Origin: Streptomyces sp. RFCAC02
GTDB lineage: Bacteria; Actinomycetota; Actinomycetes; Streptomycetales; Streptomycetaceae
Reading direction: 5' to 3'
Length of the DNA stretch: 64,000 nt
Assembly (NCBI RefSeq): GCF_004193175.1
Contig: NZ_SAUH01000001.1
Span: 3,412,501-3,476,500 of the forward strand
Part shown: positions 36,305-48,111 of the stretch, one piece after another
Layout of the letters: each line of letters starts with the position of its first letter
Numbering within the stretch: the stretch's first letter is position 1
Notes under the pieces: generated by a model
Seen by the model: only the letters and a program-made list of their open reading frames with translations
Told to the model about the DNA's origin: nothing
Databases searched by the model: none
Made by a program: the position numbers and the translations under genes

Positions 36305-36982
36305 ATGGCGATCCGAGTGATGCTGGTGGACGACCAGGCCCTCCTGCGGACCGGCTTCAAGATGGTCCTGTCGGCCCAGCCCGACATGGAGGTGACGGCG
36401 GAGGCGGGCGACGGCGCCGAGGCCCTGGACGTCCTGCGCTCCACGGCCGTCGACGTCGTCCTGATGGACGTCCGCATGCCCCGGCTCGACGGCGTGGAGG
36501 CGACGCGGCGGATATGCCAGGAGGGCGGCGGCGGTCCCGGCGACCCGAAGGTGCTGATCCTGACGACGTTCGACCTCGACGAGTACGCGTTCTCCGCCCT
36601 GAAGGCGGGCGCCGCCGGGTTCATGCTGAAGGACGTGCCGCCGGACGAGCTGCTCGGCGCCATCCGCGCCGTCCACAGCGGCGACGCCGTCGTCGCGCCG
36701 TCCACCACGCGGCGGCTGCTGGACCGTTTCGTCGACCTGCTGCCGTCGGCGCCAGGCGCCCCGAGGCCCGAGCTCGACCTCCTCACGGACCGGGAGCGCG
36801 AGGTCCTGCTGCTCATCGCGCAGGGCCTGTCGAACGGGGAGATCGCCGCCCAGCTCTTCGTCTCCGAGGCGACCGTGAAGACGCACGTCGGCCGCATCCT
36901 CGGCAAGCTCGGCCTGCGGGACCGGGTGCAGGCGGTGGTCCTCGCGTACGAGACGGGTCTCGTCCGCGCGGGCGGGCGCTGA
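36305..36982 (+). CDS. NarL/LuxR-type response regulator
   Basis: A 225-residue DNA-binding response regulator. The receiver begins IRVMLVDDQALLRTGF, with the phospho-acceptor in VVLMDVRMPRLDG (Asp in LMD). The switch Thr is in ILTTFD and the Lys in FMLKDVPPDELL. The LuxR helix-turn-helix is at the end: LTDREREVLLLIAQGLSNGEIA then LFVSEATVKTHV. It is downstream of, and certainly partners, the sensor kinase at 35032. Confidence 0.95.
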   Translation: MAIRVMLVDDQALLRTGFKMVLSAQPDMEVTAEAGDGAEALDVLRSTAVDVVLMDVRMPRLDGVEATRRICQEGGGGPGDPKVLILTTFDLDEYAFSALKAGAAGFMLKDVPPDELLGAIRAVHSGDAVVAPSTTRRLLDRFVDLLPSAPGAPRPELDLLTDREREVLLLIAQGLSNGEIAAQLFVSEATVKTHVGRILGKLGLRDRVQAVVLAYETGLVRAGGR

Positions 36983-37087
36983 CCGGAGGCGCGCGGGCAC
37001 GACCGGTTCGGGCGGACAGGGCCTAGCATTGGCGGGACGTCCGGTACCGCACGGACCGGAACGCGGAACGAAAGAGGCATCCCCGCC

Positions 37088-38023
37088 GTGAACGCCGACG
37101 CGCCCCCACCCCGGGCCGCCGGGGCGCCCGACCGCCCGGCACGCCTGACGGTCGGCGTCGTCGGCGCGGGCCGGGTCGGCCCCGCGCTCGCCGCCGCCCT
37201 CGCCCTGGCCGGCCACCGCCCGGTCGCCGCCTCCGGCGTCTCCGACGCGTCGCGCCGCCGCGCCGAGGCGCTGCTGCCCGGCGTTCCCCTCGTGACCCCC
37301 GACGAGGTCCTGGCGCGCTGCGAGCTGGTCCTGCTCACCGTCCCCGACGACACGCTCCCCGGCCTCGTGCGCGGCCTCGCCGAGACGGGCGCGGTCCGCC
37401 CCGGCCAGTTGCTGGCGCACTGCTCGGGCCGCTTCGGCACGGCCGTCCTCGATCCGGCGCTGCGGGCCGGCGCGCTGCCGCTCGCCCTGCACCCGGTGAT
37501 GACGTTCACCGGCACCCCGGTGGACGTGCAGCGGCTCGCGGGCTGCTCGTTCGGCGTGACGGCGCCGCCGGAGCTGCGGATGGCCGCCGAGGCGCTCGTC
37601 ATCGAGATGGGCGGTGAGCCGGAGTGGATCGACGAGCGCGACCGCCCGCTGTACCACGCGGCCCTCGCCCTGGGCGCGAACCACCTGGTCACCCTCGTCG
37701 CGCAGTCCCTCGAACTGCTGCGCCGCGCCGGTGTCGCCGCCCCGGACCGCATGCTCGGCCCGCTGCTGGGCGCCGCCCTGGACAACGCCCTGCGCTCCGG
37801 CGACGCCGCCCTGACCGGCCCCGTCGCCCGCGGTGACGCCGGCACGGTGGCCGCCCACCTCGCCGAGCTGCGCGCCCACGACGCCGGCGCGCTCGCCGGG
37901 TACCTCGCCATGGCCCGTGTCACCGCCGACCGGGCGCTGGACCACGGCCTGCTCCGTCCCGAGCAGGCCGAGGCGCTGCTCGACGTCCTCGCGGACGGCG
38001 CCGCCGACGAAGGAGAACGATGA
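37088..38023 (+). CDS. Rossmann/DUF2520 oxidoreductase-like protein, panC operon
   Basis: 311 residues. A Rossmann fold opens with [23 protein letters not shown] and an NADP-type loop. The C-terminal all-helical DUF2520 part includes [20 protein letters not shown]. The stop overlaps the panC start (ATGA at 38020-38023), so it is tightly tied to pantothenate synthesis. A ketopantoate reductase is otherwise missing here; some DUF2520 proteins (PanG type) are thought to do that step, which makes it the best guess. GTG start with AAAGAGG upstream. Confidence 0.82.
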   Translation: MNADAPPPRAAGAPDRPARLTVGVVGAGRVGPALAAALALAGHRPVAASGVSDASRRRAEALLPGVPLVTPDEVLARCELVLLTVPDDTLPGLVRGLAETGAVRPGQLLAHCSGRFGTAVLDPALRAGALPLALHPVMTFTGTPVDVQRLAGCSFGVTAPPELRMAAEALVIEMGGEPEWIDERDRPLYHAALALGANHLVTLVAQSLELLRRAGVAAPDRMLGPLLGAALDNALRSGDAALTGPVARGDAGTVAAHLAELRAHDAGALAGYLAMARVTADRALDHGLLRPEQAEALLDVLADGAADEGER

Positions 38024-38886
38024 CGACTTCCCTGGCCCGCACCGCCGACGAGCTGCGGAACCTGTACGCGCCCGGCGCCGACCGGGCCGTCGTCATGACG
38101 ATGGGCGCTCTCCACGAGGGGCACGCCGCCAACATACGGGCGGCCCGCGCCCGCCTGTCGCCGCTCGGCCAGCTCGTGGTCACCGTCTACGTCAACCCGC
38201 TGCAGTTCGGCCCCGGCGAGGACTTCGACCGGTACCCGCGCACCCTGGAGGCGGACCTCGCGCTCGCCGGCCGGGCCGGTGCCGACATCGTCTTCGCGCC
38301 GTCCGACGCCGAGATGTACCCGGACGGCCGGCCCCGCGTCACGGTGACGGCCGGCCCGATGGGCGCGGGGTACGAGGGCGCCTCCCGGCCGGGGCACTTC
38401 GACGGCATGCTGACCGTCGTCGCCAAGCTGCTGCACCTCACGCGCCCCGACTACGCGACGTTCGGGGAGAAGGACGCGCAGCAGCTCGCGCTCGTCCGGC
38501 GCATGGTCCGCGACCTGGACTTTCCCGTCGAGATCGTCCCGGTGCCGACGCTGCGCGACGAGGACGGCCTCGCCCGCTCCAGCCGCAACCGCTACCTCTC
38601 CCCGGCCGAGCGCACGACCGCGCTGGCCCTCTCGCGCGCCCTGTTCGCCGCCCGGGACACCCCCGGCGGCCCGGACGAGCGGCGCGCCGCCGCGCGGACC
38701 GTGCTCGACGCCGCGGCGGCGGCCGATCCACCGCTCGCGCTCGACTACCTGGCGCTGGTCGACCCGGCCGGCTTCACCGAGGCCGGCGCGGGGTTCACGG
38801 GCGAGGCGGTCATGGCCGTCGCCGCCCGGGTCGGCACCACCCGTCTCATCGACAACGTCCGCATCGCCCTCGGGGGTGCCGCGTGA
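38020..38886 (+). CDS. panC: Pantothenate synthetase
   Basis: A 288-residue enzyme joining pantoate and beta-alanine with ATP. Motifs: [17 protein letters not shown] (HIGH-like), [40 protein letters not shown], and the KMSKS-like [12 protein letters not shown]. Overlaps the preceding gene by 4 bases and the next (nadB) by 4 (GTGA at 38883-38886). Complete length for the family. Confidence 0.97.
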   Translation: MTTSLARTADELRNLYAPGADRAVVMTMGALHEGHAANIRAARARLSPLGQLVVTVYVNPLQFGPGEDFDRYPRTLEADLALAGRAGADIVFAPSDAEMYPDGRPRVTVTAGPMGAGYEGASRPGHFDGMLTVVAKLLHLTRPDYATFGEKDAQQLALVRRMVRDLDFPVEIVPVPTLRDEDGLARSSRNRYLSPAERTTALALSRALFAARDTPGGPDERRAAARTVLDAAAAADPPLALDYLALVDPAGFTEAGAGFTGEAVMAVAARVGTTRLIDNVRIALGGAA

Positions 38887-40580
38887 CCGCCGCCGCCCCG
38901 CTCGCGACCGTCCACCTGGCCCAGTCCGCGGCCCTGCCCGCCCCGGAGCCGGGCTGGGCGATCGACGCGGACGCCGTCGTCGTCGGCTCCGGTGTCGCCG
39001 GGCTGACCGCGGCCCTGCGCTGCGCCGCGGCCGGCCTGCGCACGGTCATCGTCACGAAGGCCCGCCTCGACGACGGCTCGACCCGCTGGGCGCAGGGCGG
39101 TGTGGCCGCCGCGCTCGGCGAGGGCGACACACCCGAGCAGCACCTGGCCGACACCCTCGTCGCGGGCGCGGGGCTGTGCGACGAGGAGGCCGTCCGTGTC
39201 CTCGTCACCGAGGGGGCCGACGCGGTGCGCCGCCTCGTCGCCGACGGCGCCCGCTTCGACACGGAGGCCGACGGCCGGTTCTCCCTGACCCGCGAGGGCG
39301 GCCACCACCGCCGCCGTATCGTCCACGCGGGGGGTGACGCGTCGGGCGCCGAGATCTCCCGCGCCCTGGTCGCCGCCGTCCGGGCCGCCGGCATCGAGAC
39401 GATCGAGGACGCCCTGGCGCTCGACCTGCTGAAGGACGCCGCGGGCCGCGCAGCCGGCGTCACCCTGCACGTGATGGGCCAGGGCGTGCACGACGGCGTG
39501 GGCGCCGTCCGCGCGCCGGCCGTCGTCCTCGCCACCGGCGGCATGGGCCAGGTCTTCTCCATCACCACCAACCCGCCCGTCTCCACCGGCGACGGTGTCG
39601 CCCTCGCGCTGCGGGCCGGCGCCGAGGTGGCCGACCTGGAGTTCGTGCAGTTCCACCCCACGGTGCTGTGGCTCGGGCCGGACGCGGAGGGTCAGCAGCC
39701 GCTCATATCCGAGGCCGTGCGCGGCGAGGGCGCGCACCTCGTGGACGCCGCCGGCACGCGCTTCATGCGGGGCCTGCACGAGCTGGCCGAGTTGGCGCCC
39801 CGCGACGTCGTCGCCAAGGCCATCACCCACCGCATGCGGGAGCAGGGCGCCGACCACATGTTCCTCGACGGCCGGCACTTCGGCGCCGCGATGTGGGAGC
39901 GCAGGTTCCCCACGATCCTCGCCGGCTGCCGCGCGAACGGCATCGACCCGGTCACGGCCCCGATCCCCATCGCCCCCGGGCCGCACTTCGCGTCCGGCGG
40001 GGTCCGCACCGACCTGTCCGGCCGGACCACCGTGCCGGGCCTGTACGCGTGCGGCGAGACCGCGTGCACGGGCGTCCACGGCGCGAACCGGCTCGCGTCC
40101 AACTCCCTCCTCGAAGGGCTCGTCTTCGCCGAGCGGATCGCCGCCGCCGTCCTCGCCGACCGGACGGCGGGCACCGGCGCGCGCCCGGCCGCCGGCCGCG
40201 CCCCCGCGGGCGCCCCCGTGCTGCCGTCCGGGGCCAGGGCCGCCATCCAGCGCGTCATGACGCTCGGCGCCGGCGTCCTGCGGTCCGCCGACGGCCTCGC
40301 CGAGGCGGCCCGCGCCCTGGACGCCCTCACCGCCGACGACGGCGGGAAACCGGCCGAGCCCGGCACGGAGGCGTGGGAGACGGCTAATCTGCATCTCGTC
40401 GCCCGGGTGCTCGTGGTGTCCGCGCTCCACCGCACGGAGACCCGCGGCAGCCACTGGCGTGAGGACCACCCCGAGCGGGACGACGACCGGTGGCGGCGCC
40501 ACCTGGTCGGCACCCTGAGCCCGGCCGGCGACGGCGTCGACCTGACGATCCGGGCCACCCGGACCACCGCCTTCCGGTGA
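38883..40580 (+). CDS. nadB: L-aspartate oxidase
   Basis: A 565-residue FAD enzyme that makes iminoaspartate for NAD synthesis. FAD binding: [21 protein letters not shown], then [12 protein letters not shown]. The catalytic region has [35 protein letters not shown] and [35 protein letters not shown] and [14 protein letters not shown] are the family's late signatures. GTG start overlaps panC. No quinolinate synthase gene (nadA) is in the window. Confidence 0.96.
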   Translation: MTAAAPLATVHLAQSAALPAPEPGWAIDADAVVVGSGVAGLTAALRCAAAGLRTVIVTKARLDDGSTRWAQGGVAAALGEGDTPEQHLADTLVAGAGLCDEEAVRVLVTEGADAVRRLVADGARFDTEADGRFSLTREGGHHRRRIVHAGGDASGAEISRALVAAVRAAGIETIEDALALDLLKDAAGRAAGVTLHVMGQGVHDGVGAVRAPAVVLATGGMGQVFSITTNPPVSTGDGVALALRAGAEVADLEFVQFHPTVLWLGPDAEGQQPLISEAVRGEGAHLVDAAGTRFMRGLHELAELAPRDVVAKAITHRMREQGADHMFLDGRHFGAAMWERRFPTILAGCRANGIDPVTAPIPIAPGPHFASGGVRTDLSGRTTVPGLYACGETACTGVHGANRLASNSLLEGLVFAERIAAAVLADRTAGTGARPAAGRAPAGAPVLPSGARAAIQRVMTLGAGVLRSADGLAEAARALDALTADDGGKPAEPGTEAWETANLHLVARVLVVSALHRTETRGSHWREDHPERDDDRWRRHLVGTLSPAGDGVDLTIRATRTTAFR

Positions 40581-40653
40581 GCGGCACGCGTACGGCCGCC
40601 CCCCGGCCCGCCCGTTCCCGCGCGGCGGCATCCGAAGCTACCGAGGAGATCCC

Positions 40654-41721
40654 GTGACCACCCCCCCGACCCCACCGTCGCAGCGCGTCGAGCTGACCCT
40701 GCTGCCGATCGGCGCGCGCCCGGGCGCCGACGACGCCGCCGGCGGCTGCGGCGCGGGCTGCGGCTGCGGCGACGCGCACGACGACGCGTTCGACCCGATG
40801 GAGTGCGGGCTCGACCCCGACCTCGCCGAGCTGCTCGCCGCCGCCGGGCTCGACCCGGTGCAGGTCGAGGACATCGCGCACCTGGCCGTCGAGGAGGACC
40901 TCGACAACGGCGTGGACGTCACGACCGTCGCGACCGTCCCCGAGGACGCCGTCGCCACCGGCGACTTCACCGCGCGCACCGCCGGCACGGTCGCCGGCCT
41001 GCACATCGCCGAGGCCGTCCTGTCGGTCGTCTGCACCGCCGAGTTCGAGGTCGAGCGGCACGTCGAGGACGGCGACACGGTACGGCCCGGCCAGGTCCTG
41101 CTGTCCGTGACCAGCCGCACCCGCGACCTCCTCACGGCGGAGCGCAGCGCCCTCAACCTCCTGTGCCGCCTCTCCGGCATCGCGACCCTGACCCGCGCCT
41201 GGGCCGACGCCCTCGCGGGCACCGCGGCCCGCGTCCGGGACACCCGCAAGACGACGCCGGGGCTGCGCGCGCTGGAGAAGTACGCCGTGCGCTGCGGCGG
41301 GGGCGTCAACCACCGCATGTCCCTGTCCGACGCCGCCCTCGTCAAGGACAACCACGTGATCGCCGCCGGCGGGGTCGCCGAGGCGTTCCGCGCGGTGCGG
41401 GCGGAGTTCCCCGGTGTGCCGATCGAGGTGGAGGTCGACCGCGTCGACCAGATCGAGCCGGTCATCGCCGAGGGCGCCGACCTGATCCTCCTGGACAACT
41501 TCACCCCGGAGCAGGCCGCCGAGGCCGTCCGCCTCGTCGCCGGCCGCGCCACCCTGGAGGCGTCCGGCAGCCTCACCCTGGAGACCGCGCCCGCCTACGC
41601 CGCGACCGGTGTCGACTACCTCGCGGTCGGCGCGCTCACCCACTCGGCCCCGGTCCTCGACATCGGCCTCGACCTGCGCCCCGCCGGCTCCGGGACGGGC
41701 GACCGGGGAAGGCACGGCTGA
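40654..41721 (+). CDS. nadC: Nicotinate-nucleotide pyrophosphorylase with cysteine-rich N-terminal extension
   Basis: 355 residues; the usual enzyme is about 280-300. The NadC fold begins near residue 62 and includes TARTAGTVAGLHIAE, SALNLLCRLSGIATLTR, DTRKTTPGLRALEKYAVRCGGG and NHRMSLSDAALVKDNH. It makes nicotinate mononucleotide from quinolinate and PRPP. The first 60 residues are an extension with the run GGCGAGCGCGD (Cys32, Cys36, Cys38) and Cys51, possibly metal binding. GTG at 40654 with GAGGAG upstream. Follows nadB by 73 bases. Confidence 0.94.
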   Translation: MTTPPTPPSQRVELTLLPIGARPGADDAAGGCGAGCGCGDAHDDAFDPMECGLDPDLAELLAAAGLDPVQVEDIAHLAVEEDLDNGVDVTTVATVPEDAVATGDFTARTAGTVAGLHIAEAVLSVVCTAEFEVERHVEDGDTVRPGQVLLSVTSRTRDLLTAERSALNLLCRLSGIATLTRAWADALAGTAARVRDTRKTTPGLRALEKYAVRCGGGVNHRMSLSDAALVKDNHVIAAGGVAEAFRAVRAEFPGVPIEVEVDRVDQIEPVIAEGADLILLDNFTPEQAAEAVRLVAGRATLEASGSLTLETAPAYAATGVDYLAVGALTHSAPVLDIGLDLRPAGSGTGDRGRHG

Positions 41722-41723
41722 CC

Positions 41724-42521
41724 ATGCTGCTCACCATCGACGTCGGCAACACCCACACCGTCCTCGGCCTCTTCGACGGCGAGGAGATCGTCGAGCACTG
41801 GCGCATCTCGACGGACGCCCGCCGCACCGCCGACGAGCTGGCCGTGCTGCTGCAGGGGCTGATGGGCATGCACCCGCTGCTCGGCGACGAGCTGGGCGAC
41901 GGCATCGACGGCATCGCGATCTGCTCGACCGTCCCGTCCGTCCTGCACGAGCTGCGGGAGGTCACCCGGCGGTACTACGGCGACATCCCCGCCGTCCTGG
42001 TGGAGCCGGGCGTCAAGACGGGCGTCCCGATCCTCACGGACAACCCGAAGGAGGTCGGCGCCGACCGCATCATCAACGCGGTCGCCGCCGTCGAGCTGTA
42101 CGGCGGCCCCTGCATCGTCGTCGACTTCGGCACAGCCACGACGTACGACGCGGTGTCGGCGCGCGGCGAGTACGCGGGCGGGGCCATCGCGCCGGGCATC
42201 GAGATCTCCGTCGAGGCGCTCGGCATGCGGGGGGCGCAGCTCCGGAAGGTGGAGCTGGCGAGGCCGCGCCACGTCATCGGCAAGAACACGGTCGAGTCCA
42301 TGCAGTCCGGCATCCTGTACGGGTTCGCGGGCCAGGTGGACGGCATGGTGGAGCGCATGTCCCGCGAGCTGGCGGACGACCCGGAGGACGTGACGGTGAT
42401 CGCGACCGGCGGTCTCGCGCCGATGGTGCTGCGCGAGTCGACGGTGATCGACGAGCACGAGCCGTGGCTCACCCTGATCGGCCTGCGCCTCGTGTACGAG
42501 CGGAACGTCTCGCGGTCCTGA
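41724..42521 (+). CDS. coaX: Type III pantothenate kinase
   Basis: A 265-residue kinase that starts CoA synthesis by phosphorylating pantothenate, the product of PanC upstream. MLLTIDVGNTHTVLGLFDG is the phosphate-binding motif, GADRIINAVAA the pantothenate part, and VVDFGTATTYD the second phosphate motif; GGAIAPGIEISVEAL follows. It starts 2 bases after the nadC stop, ending the operon. Complete. Confidence 0.96.
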   Translation: MLLTIDVGNTHTVLGLFDGEEIVEHWRISTDARRTADELAVLLQGLMGMHPLLGDELGDGIDGIAICSTVPSVLHELREVTRRYYGDIPAVLVEPGVKTGVPILTDNPKEVGADRIINAVAAVELYGGPCIVVDFGTATTYDAVSARGEYAGGAIAPGIEISVEALGMRGAQLRKVELARPRHVIGKNTVESMQSGILYGFAGQVDGMVERMSRELADDPEDVTVIATGGLAPMVLRESTVIDEHEPWLTLIGLRLVYERNVSRS

Positions 42522-42611
42522 CCGCGTCGGCCCCGTCCGCCGCGCCCGGTGAACACGCCCGGTTGCCCTGCAATCGCTGCGCATTGTCTGTTTACCACTT
42601 AATGTCGGTTT

Positions 42612-42851
42612 ATGGTTACGCCCCAGGGTTCCCCCGCCCCGCGTGGTGACGGGGACGAGAACGGTGAGCAGCAGCAGCGCGGGCAGCGGGCGCCGCGCCC
42701 GGTGCCGACGCCGGCGGACGTCTTCCCGCCGCGCGGCGGGCGCCGCCCCGCCCGGCCGCCCCGGGACACGTCCGGCGGTGGCCCGGCGGACGGCGGCGAC
42801 GGCGCCGCCGACGGGAGGAGTGGGGAGAACCCGCCGCAGAGCGGTCGGTAA
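42612..42851 (+). CDS. Possible small Pro/Gly/Arg-rich protein
   Basis: A 79-residue open frame: hydrophilic, rich in Pro, Gly, Asp and Arg, with no known motif. Third-codon GC is high, as for genes here, and a short AT-rich stretch precedes the ATG, but a ribosome site is not obvious. It lies between coaX and a small membrane protein. It may be real but is not well supported. Confidence 0.35.
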   Translation: MVTPQGSPAPRGDGDENGEQQQRGQRAPRPVPTPADVFPPRGGRRPARPPRDTSGGGPADGGDGAADGRSGENPPQSGR

Positions 42852-42909
42852 GGTGGGGGACGGCCCGCCGGACAGACCGCGGCGGGCGCGTCCAAGGAGG
42901 CCGATCGTT

Positions 42910-43089
42910 GTGGACTACATCGCCGCACTCTTCCCGCCCGCGGTGATGGCCGTGGCGTTCACCTGGCTGATCGTGACGATCGTCCGGTCCCAGGGGGGCG
43001 CGAACAAGTTCAAGGAGGACGCCGCCGTGGACGCGGCCCTGGCCGCCCGTGCCGAGCACGCGGACGGGCCGGCGGCGCCGCGCCCCTGA
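42910..43089 (+). CDS. Small single-helix membrane protein
   Basis: A 59-residue protein, one membrane helix (YIAALFPPAVMAVAFTWLIV, residues about 4-25) and a short charged tail with KFKEDAAVDAALAAR. The GTG at 42910 is preceded by a very good AAGGAGG site 9 bases upstream, which decides the start. Unknown function; similar short proteins sit near coaX and lsr2 in Streptomyces. Confidence 0.75.
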   Translation: MDYIAALFPPAVMAVAFTWLIVTIVRSQGGANKFKEDAAVDAALAARAEHADGPAAPRP

Positions 43090-43107
43090 CCGGCCCGGCC
43101 CCCGCCG

Positions 43108-43133
43108 GGCCCGGCCGCCGTGACGGCCGGGCC
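43108..43133 (+). terminator. Hairpin terminator after the small membrane protein
   Basis: GGCCCGGCCG and CGGCCGGGCC form a perfect 10-bp stem with a 6-base loop, followed by GTTTCG. Confidence 0.6.
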
Positions 43134-43201
43134 GTTTCGCCGAAGGTGCGCTCTTCGTCCGTTTTGTCGCGCCAGTGCCGCCGTGCGGTTATTCTTCCCC
43201 T

Positions 43202-43600
43202 GTGCCTCGACCACTGGGAGAGCTGGAAGACGCGGTGATGACCCGCGTATGGGAGTGGAACCGCCCGGTCACCGTGCGGGAGGTCCTGGAGGATCTGCGG
43301 CGGGAGCGCTCGATCGCCTATACGACGGTGATGACCGTCCTCGACAACCTGCATCAGAAGGGCTGGGTCCGCCGCGATCAGGAGGGCCGTGCCTATCGCT
43401 ATGAGGCGATCTCCACGCGGGCCGCGTACTCGGCCGCTTTGATGAATGACGCATGGGCCGAGAGTGACAACGCGGCTGCGGCCCTCGTCGCTTTCTTCGG
43501 AATGATGTCACCGGAGCAGACCGCCGCTTTGCGCGACGCGTTGCGGGTCGTCGATGTGAGCGGTGCCCCCCATGGCGGCGGTGAACAGACAGCGGGTTAG
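43202..43600 (+). CDS. BlaI/MecI/CopY-type transcriptional regulator
   Basis: A 132-residue winged-helix repressor: LGELEDAVMTRVWEWNRPVTVREVLEDL, then the recognition helix IAYTTVMTVLDNLHQKGW and wing VRRDQEGRAYRYE. The C-terminal helices form the dimer. No BlaR-type membrane protease is adjacent, so it may be controlled by other means or be constitutive. The GTG at 43202 begins VPRPLGELED. Target genes unknown. Confidence 0.9.
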   Translation: MPRPLGELEDAVMTRVWEWNRPVTVREVLEDLRRERSIAYTTVMTVLDNLHQKGWVRRDQEGRAYRYEAISTRAAYSAALMNDAWAESDNAAAALVAFFGMMSPEQTAALRDALRVVDVSGAPHGGGEQTAG

Positions 43601-43609
43601 CCTCGCCTT

Positions 43610-44130
43610 GTGTCCAAAACCCCAGCAGAAGTCACTGTGCGCCGCGCCAGGACTACGGATGTGCCGTCGGTGCGGCGGCTCATCGACTCCTACGCCCGTG
43701 ACGGCATCCTCCTCGACAAGGCCACCGTGACGCTTTACGAGGACATTCAGGAGTTCTGGGTGGCCGAACGCGATCACGACGCCGAGGTGGTCGGCTGCGG
43801 TGCGCTGCACGTCATGTGGGACGACCTCGCCGAGGTCCGGACCCTGGCCGTGGATTCCCGGGCGCGTGGCCAGGGGTGGGGCACAGGGTGCTGGAGAAGC
43901 TGCTCCAGACGGCGCGCTGGCTCGGCGTACAGCGTATTTTCTGCCTCACCTTCGAAGTGGACTTCTTCGGCCGCCACGGCTTCACCGAGATCGGCGAAGC
44001 GCCGGTCGACGGTGATGTGTACAGCGAGCTGCTGCGTTCCTATGACGAGGGCGTCGCCGAGTTCTTGGGACTGGAGCGAGTGAAGCCCAACACATTGGGT
44101 AACACTCGGATGCTGCTGCATCTCCGATAG
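43610..44130 (+). pseudogene. GNAT N-acetyltransferase (ArgA-like) with one-base frameshift
   Basis: The first half (VRRARTTDVPSVRRLIDSYA ... RTLAVDSRARGQG) reads in one frame and the second half (VGHRVLEKLLQTARWLGVQ ... FFGRHGFTEIGEAPV) in the -1 frame. Together they make one ordinary GNAT protein of about 173 residues, resembling amino-acid (glutamate) N-acetyltransferases. The break lies inside acetyl-CoA motif A, at a G run (43873-43876) one base shorter than the frame needs. It could be a real mutation, a sequencing error, or slippage on GGG (43874-43876 re-read as 43873-43875). GTG start at 43610. Confidence 0.85.
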
Positions 44131-44292
44131 AAGAAGCCCGGAGGTGCTTATGTCCGAATCGTCCCTCCCTGTCTTATCGAGTGCGCGGTAATCCGGAGGA
44201 TCGGGGTTTGAGTTTTTCCCGGAATGGCGGTTTGATGACCAGCGCAGTACGCACTCACGTTTTTCAGCGACAAAAGGATGAGGAGCAGCCCG

Positions 44293-44631
44293 GTGGCACA
44301 GAAGGTTCAGGTCCTTCTCCTCGATGACCTCAGCGGCGGCGAGGCGGACGAGACCGTCACGTTCGCCCTCGACGGCAGGACGTACGAGATCGACCTCAAC
44401 GCGGAAAACGCTGACAAGCTCCGCAACGCCCTCGACCCGTATGTGAAGGCCGGGCGCCGTGCCGGCGGCCGCGCCTCCCGCGCCCGGGGCCGTGCCGCCT
44501 CGTCCGGCGGCGGGTCGAACCAGGACACCGCCGCGATCCGCGCCTGGGCGCGCGAGAACGGCCACAAGGTCAACGACCGGGGCCGCATCCCCGCCGACGT
44601 GCTCGAGGCCTACAAGAAGGCCGGCGCCTGA
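44293..44631 (+). CDS. lsr2: Nucleoid protein Lsr2
   Basis: A 112-residue DNA-bridging protein that silences AT-rich, often foreign, genes. The dimerisation part is [22 protein letters not shown] and the DNA-binding C-terminal domain has the RGR motif in [18 protein letters not shown], which inserts in the AT minor groove. GTG at 44293 with AGGAG 7 bases upstream. The 160 bases before it are less GC-rich than neighbours, with runs of T (TTTGAGTTTTTCCC), consistent with self-binding. Confidence 0.96.
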   Translation: MAQKVQVLLLDDLSGGEADETVTFALDGRTYEIDLNAENADKLRNALDPYVKAGRRAGGRASRARGRAASSGGGSNQDTAAIRAWARENGHKVNDRGRIPADVLEAYKKAGA

Positions 44632-44685
44632 GCGCGCCGCCGTCCTGCCGGGTGTCCCCGCGCCCCGGCCGCACCGCGCCCCAGT

Positions 44686-44717
44686 CCGGGGGGTCGCCCG
44701 CACGGGCGACCCCCCGG
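44686..44717 (+). terminator. Hairpin terminator after lsr2
   Basis: Perfect 15-bp stem (CCGGGGGGTCGCCCG with CGGGCGACCCCCCGG) with a 2-base gap, so a loop of about 6 when closing pairs open; 55 bases after the lsr2 stop. Confidence 0.75.
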
Positions 44718-44814
44718 GGTCGTATCGCCGTGACCGAGTGTCCCGGCGCGGCGCGCGGTGTCCCATGCGGAAGAGTTACGCCCGGTCCCGGCCCGGTCGC
44801 GGCGGGTTCCCGCG

Positions 44815-44830
44815 TTCGCCTGTAGCGGAT
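44815..44830 (+). promoter_or_regulatory. Probable ClgR operator for clpC
   Basis: TTCGCCTGTAGCGGAT contains CGCC-TGTA-GCG, fitting the actinobacterial ClgR core CGCY-N3-RGCG. ClgR is the known activator of clpC and clpP operons in this group. It lies about 340 bases before clpC. Confidence 0.5.
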
Positions 44831-45168
44831 GTTCGCCGCGGGTCCGGCATGGAGTGTCAGCCTTGAAGGGTAGGCAGTTCCTTGAGGACGATGGACCCCA
44901 ATGGACGAGGGGGCGGTGCGAGTGGGTCCGGTGCTGTCCCCCCGGGGCGTTCGCCGACGGCGTAGCCGTTCCGGGGGCCGATACCTGGCCTGCGGGAACA
45001 TCGTCTCGCACCATCGGGTTGGAACTGATGTCGCCTGTTCGGGGCAAGGCGCCGGGGACAGGAGCAGACAGTTGGAATGAGCGGTCCCCCGTTGCGGGAC
45101 TAAGCTGCGGAAGGACAGGGAGGGGACCGACCCCTTTACTGCCTGACCGCTCTGAGGAGCGATTAACG

Positions 45169-47688
<2,520 letters not shown>

Positions 47689-47708
47689 CGGCAGCAGGCC
47701 CCCGAGCC

Positions 47709-47741
47709 GTGCCCCCGGGACCCGTGCGGTCCCGGGGGCAC
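47709..47741 (+). terminator. Hairpin terminator after clpC
   Basis: Perfect 14-bp stem (GTGCCCCCGGGACC with GGTCCCGGGGGCAC), 5-base loop, 20 bases after the stop. Confidence 0.8.
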
Positions 47742-47826
47742 GCGCATGCCCGGGGGCCGTTCGGTCGCCGATACCGGTGAACGGGCTCAGGATGGGAGAG
47801 GAGCCGAGGGACCGGAGGTGACGGCG

Positions 47827-48051
47827 GTGCGGCACACGTTGCGCGCGGAGTACGCGGAGGACACCGGCGGCGGGCACACGCCCGACGTGAAGACGTGGCA
47901 CATGGTGCGGGGCGAGGGCGGCGACACGGCGGCCCTGTGCGGGAAGCGGCTGCGCGCCGAGGCCGCCGCGCTGTCCGAGGACCGCTGGGGGACGACGGAC
48001 GAGCCGATGTGCCACACATGCGGCGCGCTGTACCTGCGGGAGTCGTCCTGA
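47827..48051 (+). CDS. Small cysteine-containing protein, unknown
   Basis: A 74-residue hydrophilic protein. The end has LCGKRL and MCHTCGALYL, a Cys pattern that could bind zinc, and a VKTWHMVRGEGG stretch in the middle. The GTG at 47827 sits 5 bases after a perfect GGAGGTGA ribosome site, which decides the start over the GTG at 47818. I do not recognise the family for certain; a short zinc-ribbon-like role is a guess. Confidence 0.75.
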   Translation: MRHTLRAEYAEDTGGGHTPDVKTWHMVRGEGGDTAALCGKRLRAEAAALSEDRWGTTDEPMCHTCGALYLRESS

Positions 48052-48111
48052 CGGGCGGCCGTCCACCGGCTCCCGGGCCTGATGTCAGTGCCGTCGGGCA
48101 CACTGCATCCC

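Larger units (their letters stand above)
44632..45168 (+). other. Long lsr2-clpC intergenic region
   Basis: 537 bases with no gene. It holds the lsr2 terminator (44686-44717), a ClgR-like site (44815-44830) and a long clpC leader. An open frame entering clpC from 44758 lacks family similarity before residue 1 of ClpC. I did not identify a clear -35/-10 pair. Confidence 0.6.

Noticed and set aside
33829..38436. 1535-residue open frame on the minus strand
   Set aside because: It is antisense to six well-supported genes (NuoD-like C-terminus through panC), is rich in Arg/Ser/Pro and has no family similarity; long spurious frames are normal in high-GC DNA.
42643..42909. Upstream extension of the small membrane protein (open frame from 42643)
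   Set aside because: Arg/Ser-rich composition and a strong AAGGAGG site just before 42910 show that the GTG at 42910 is the start.
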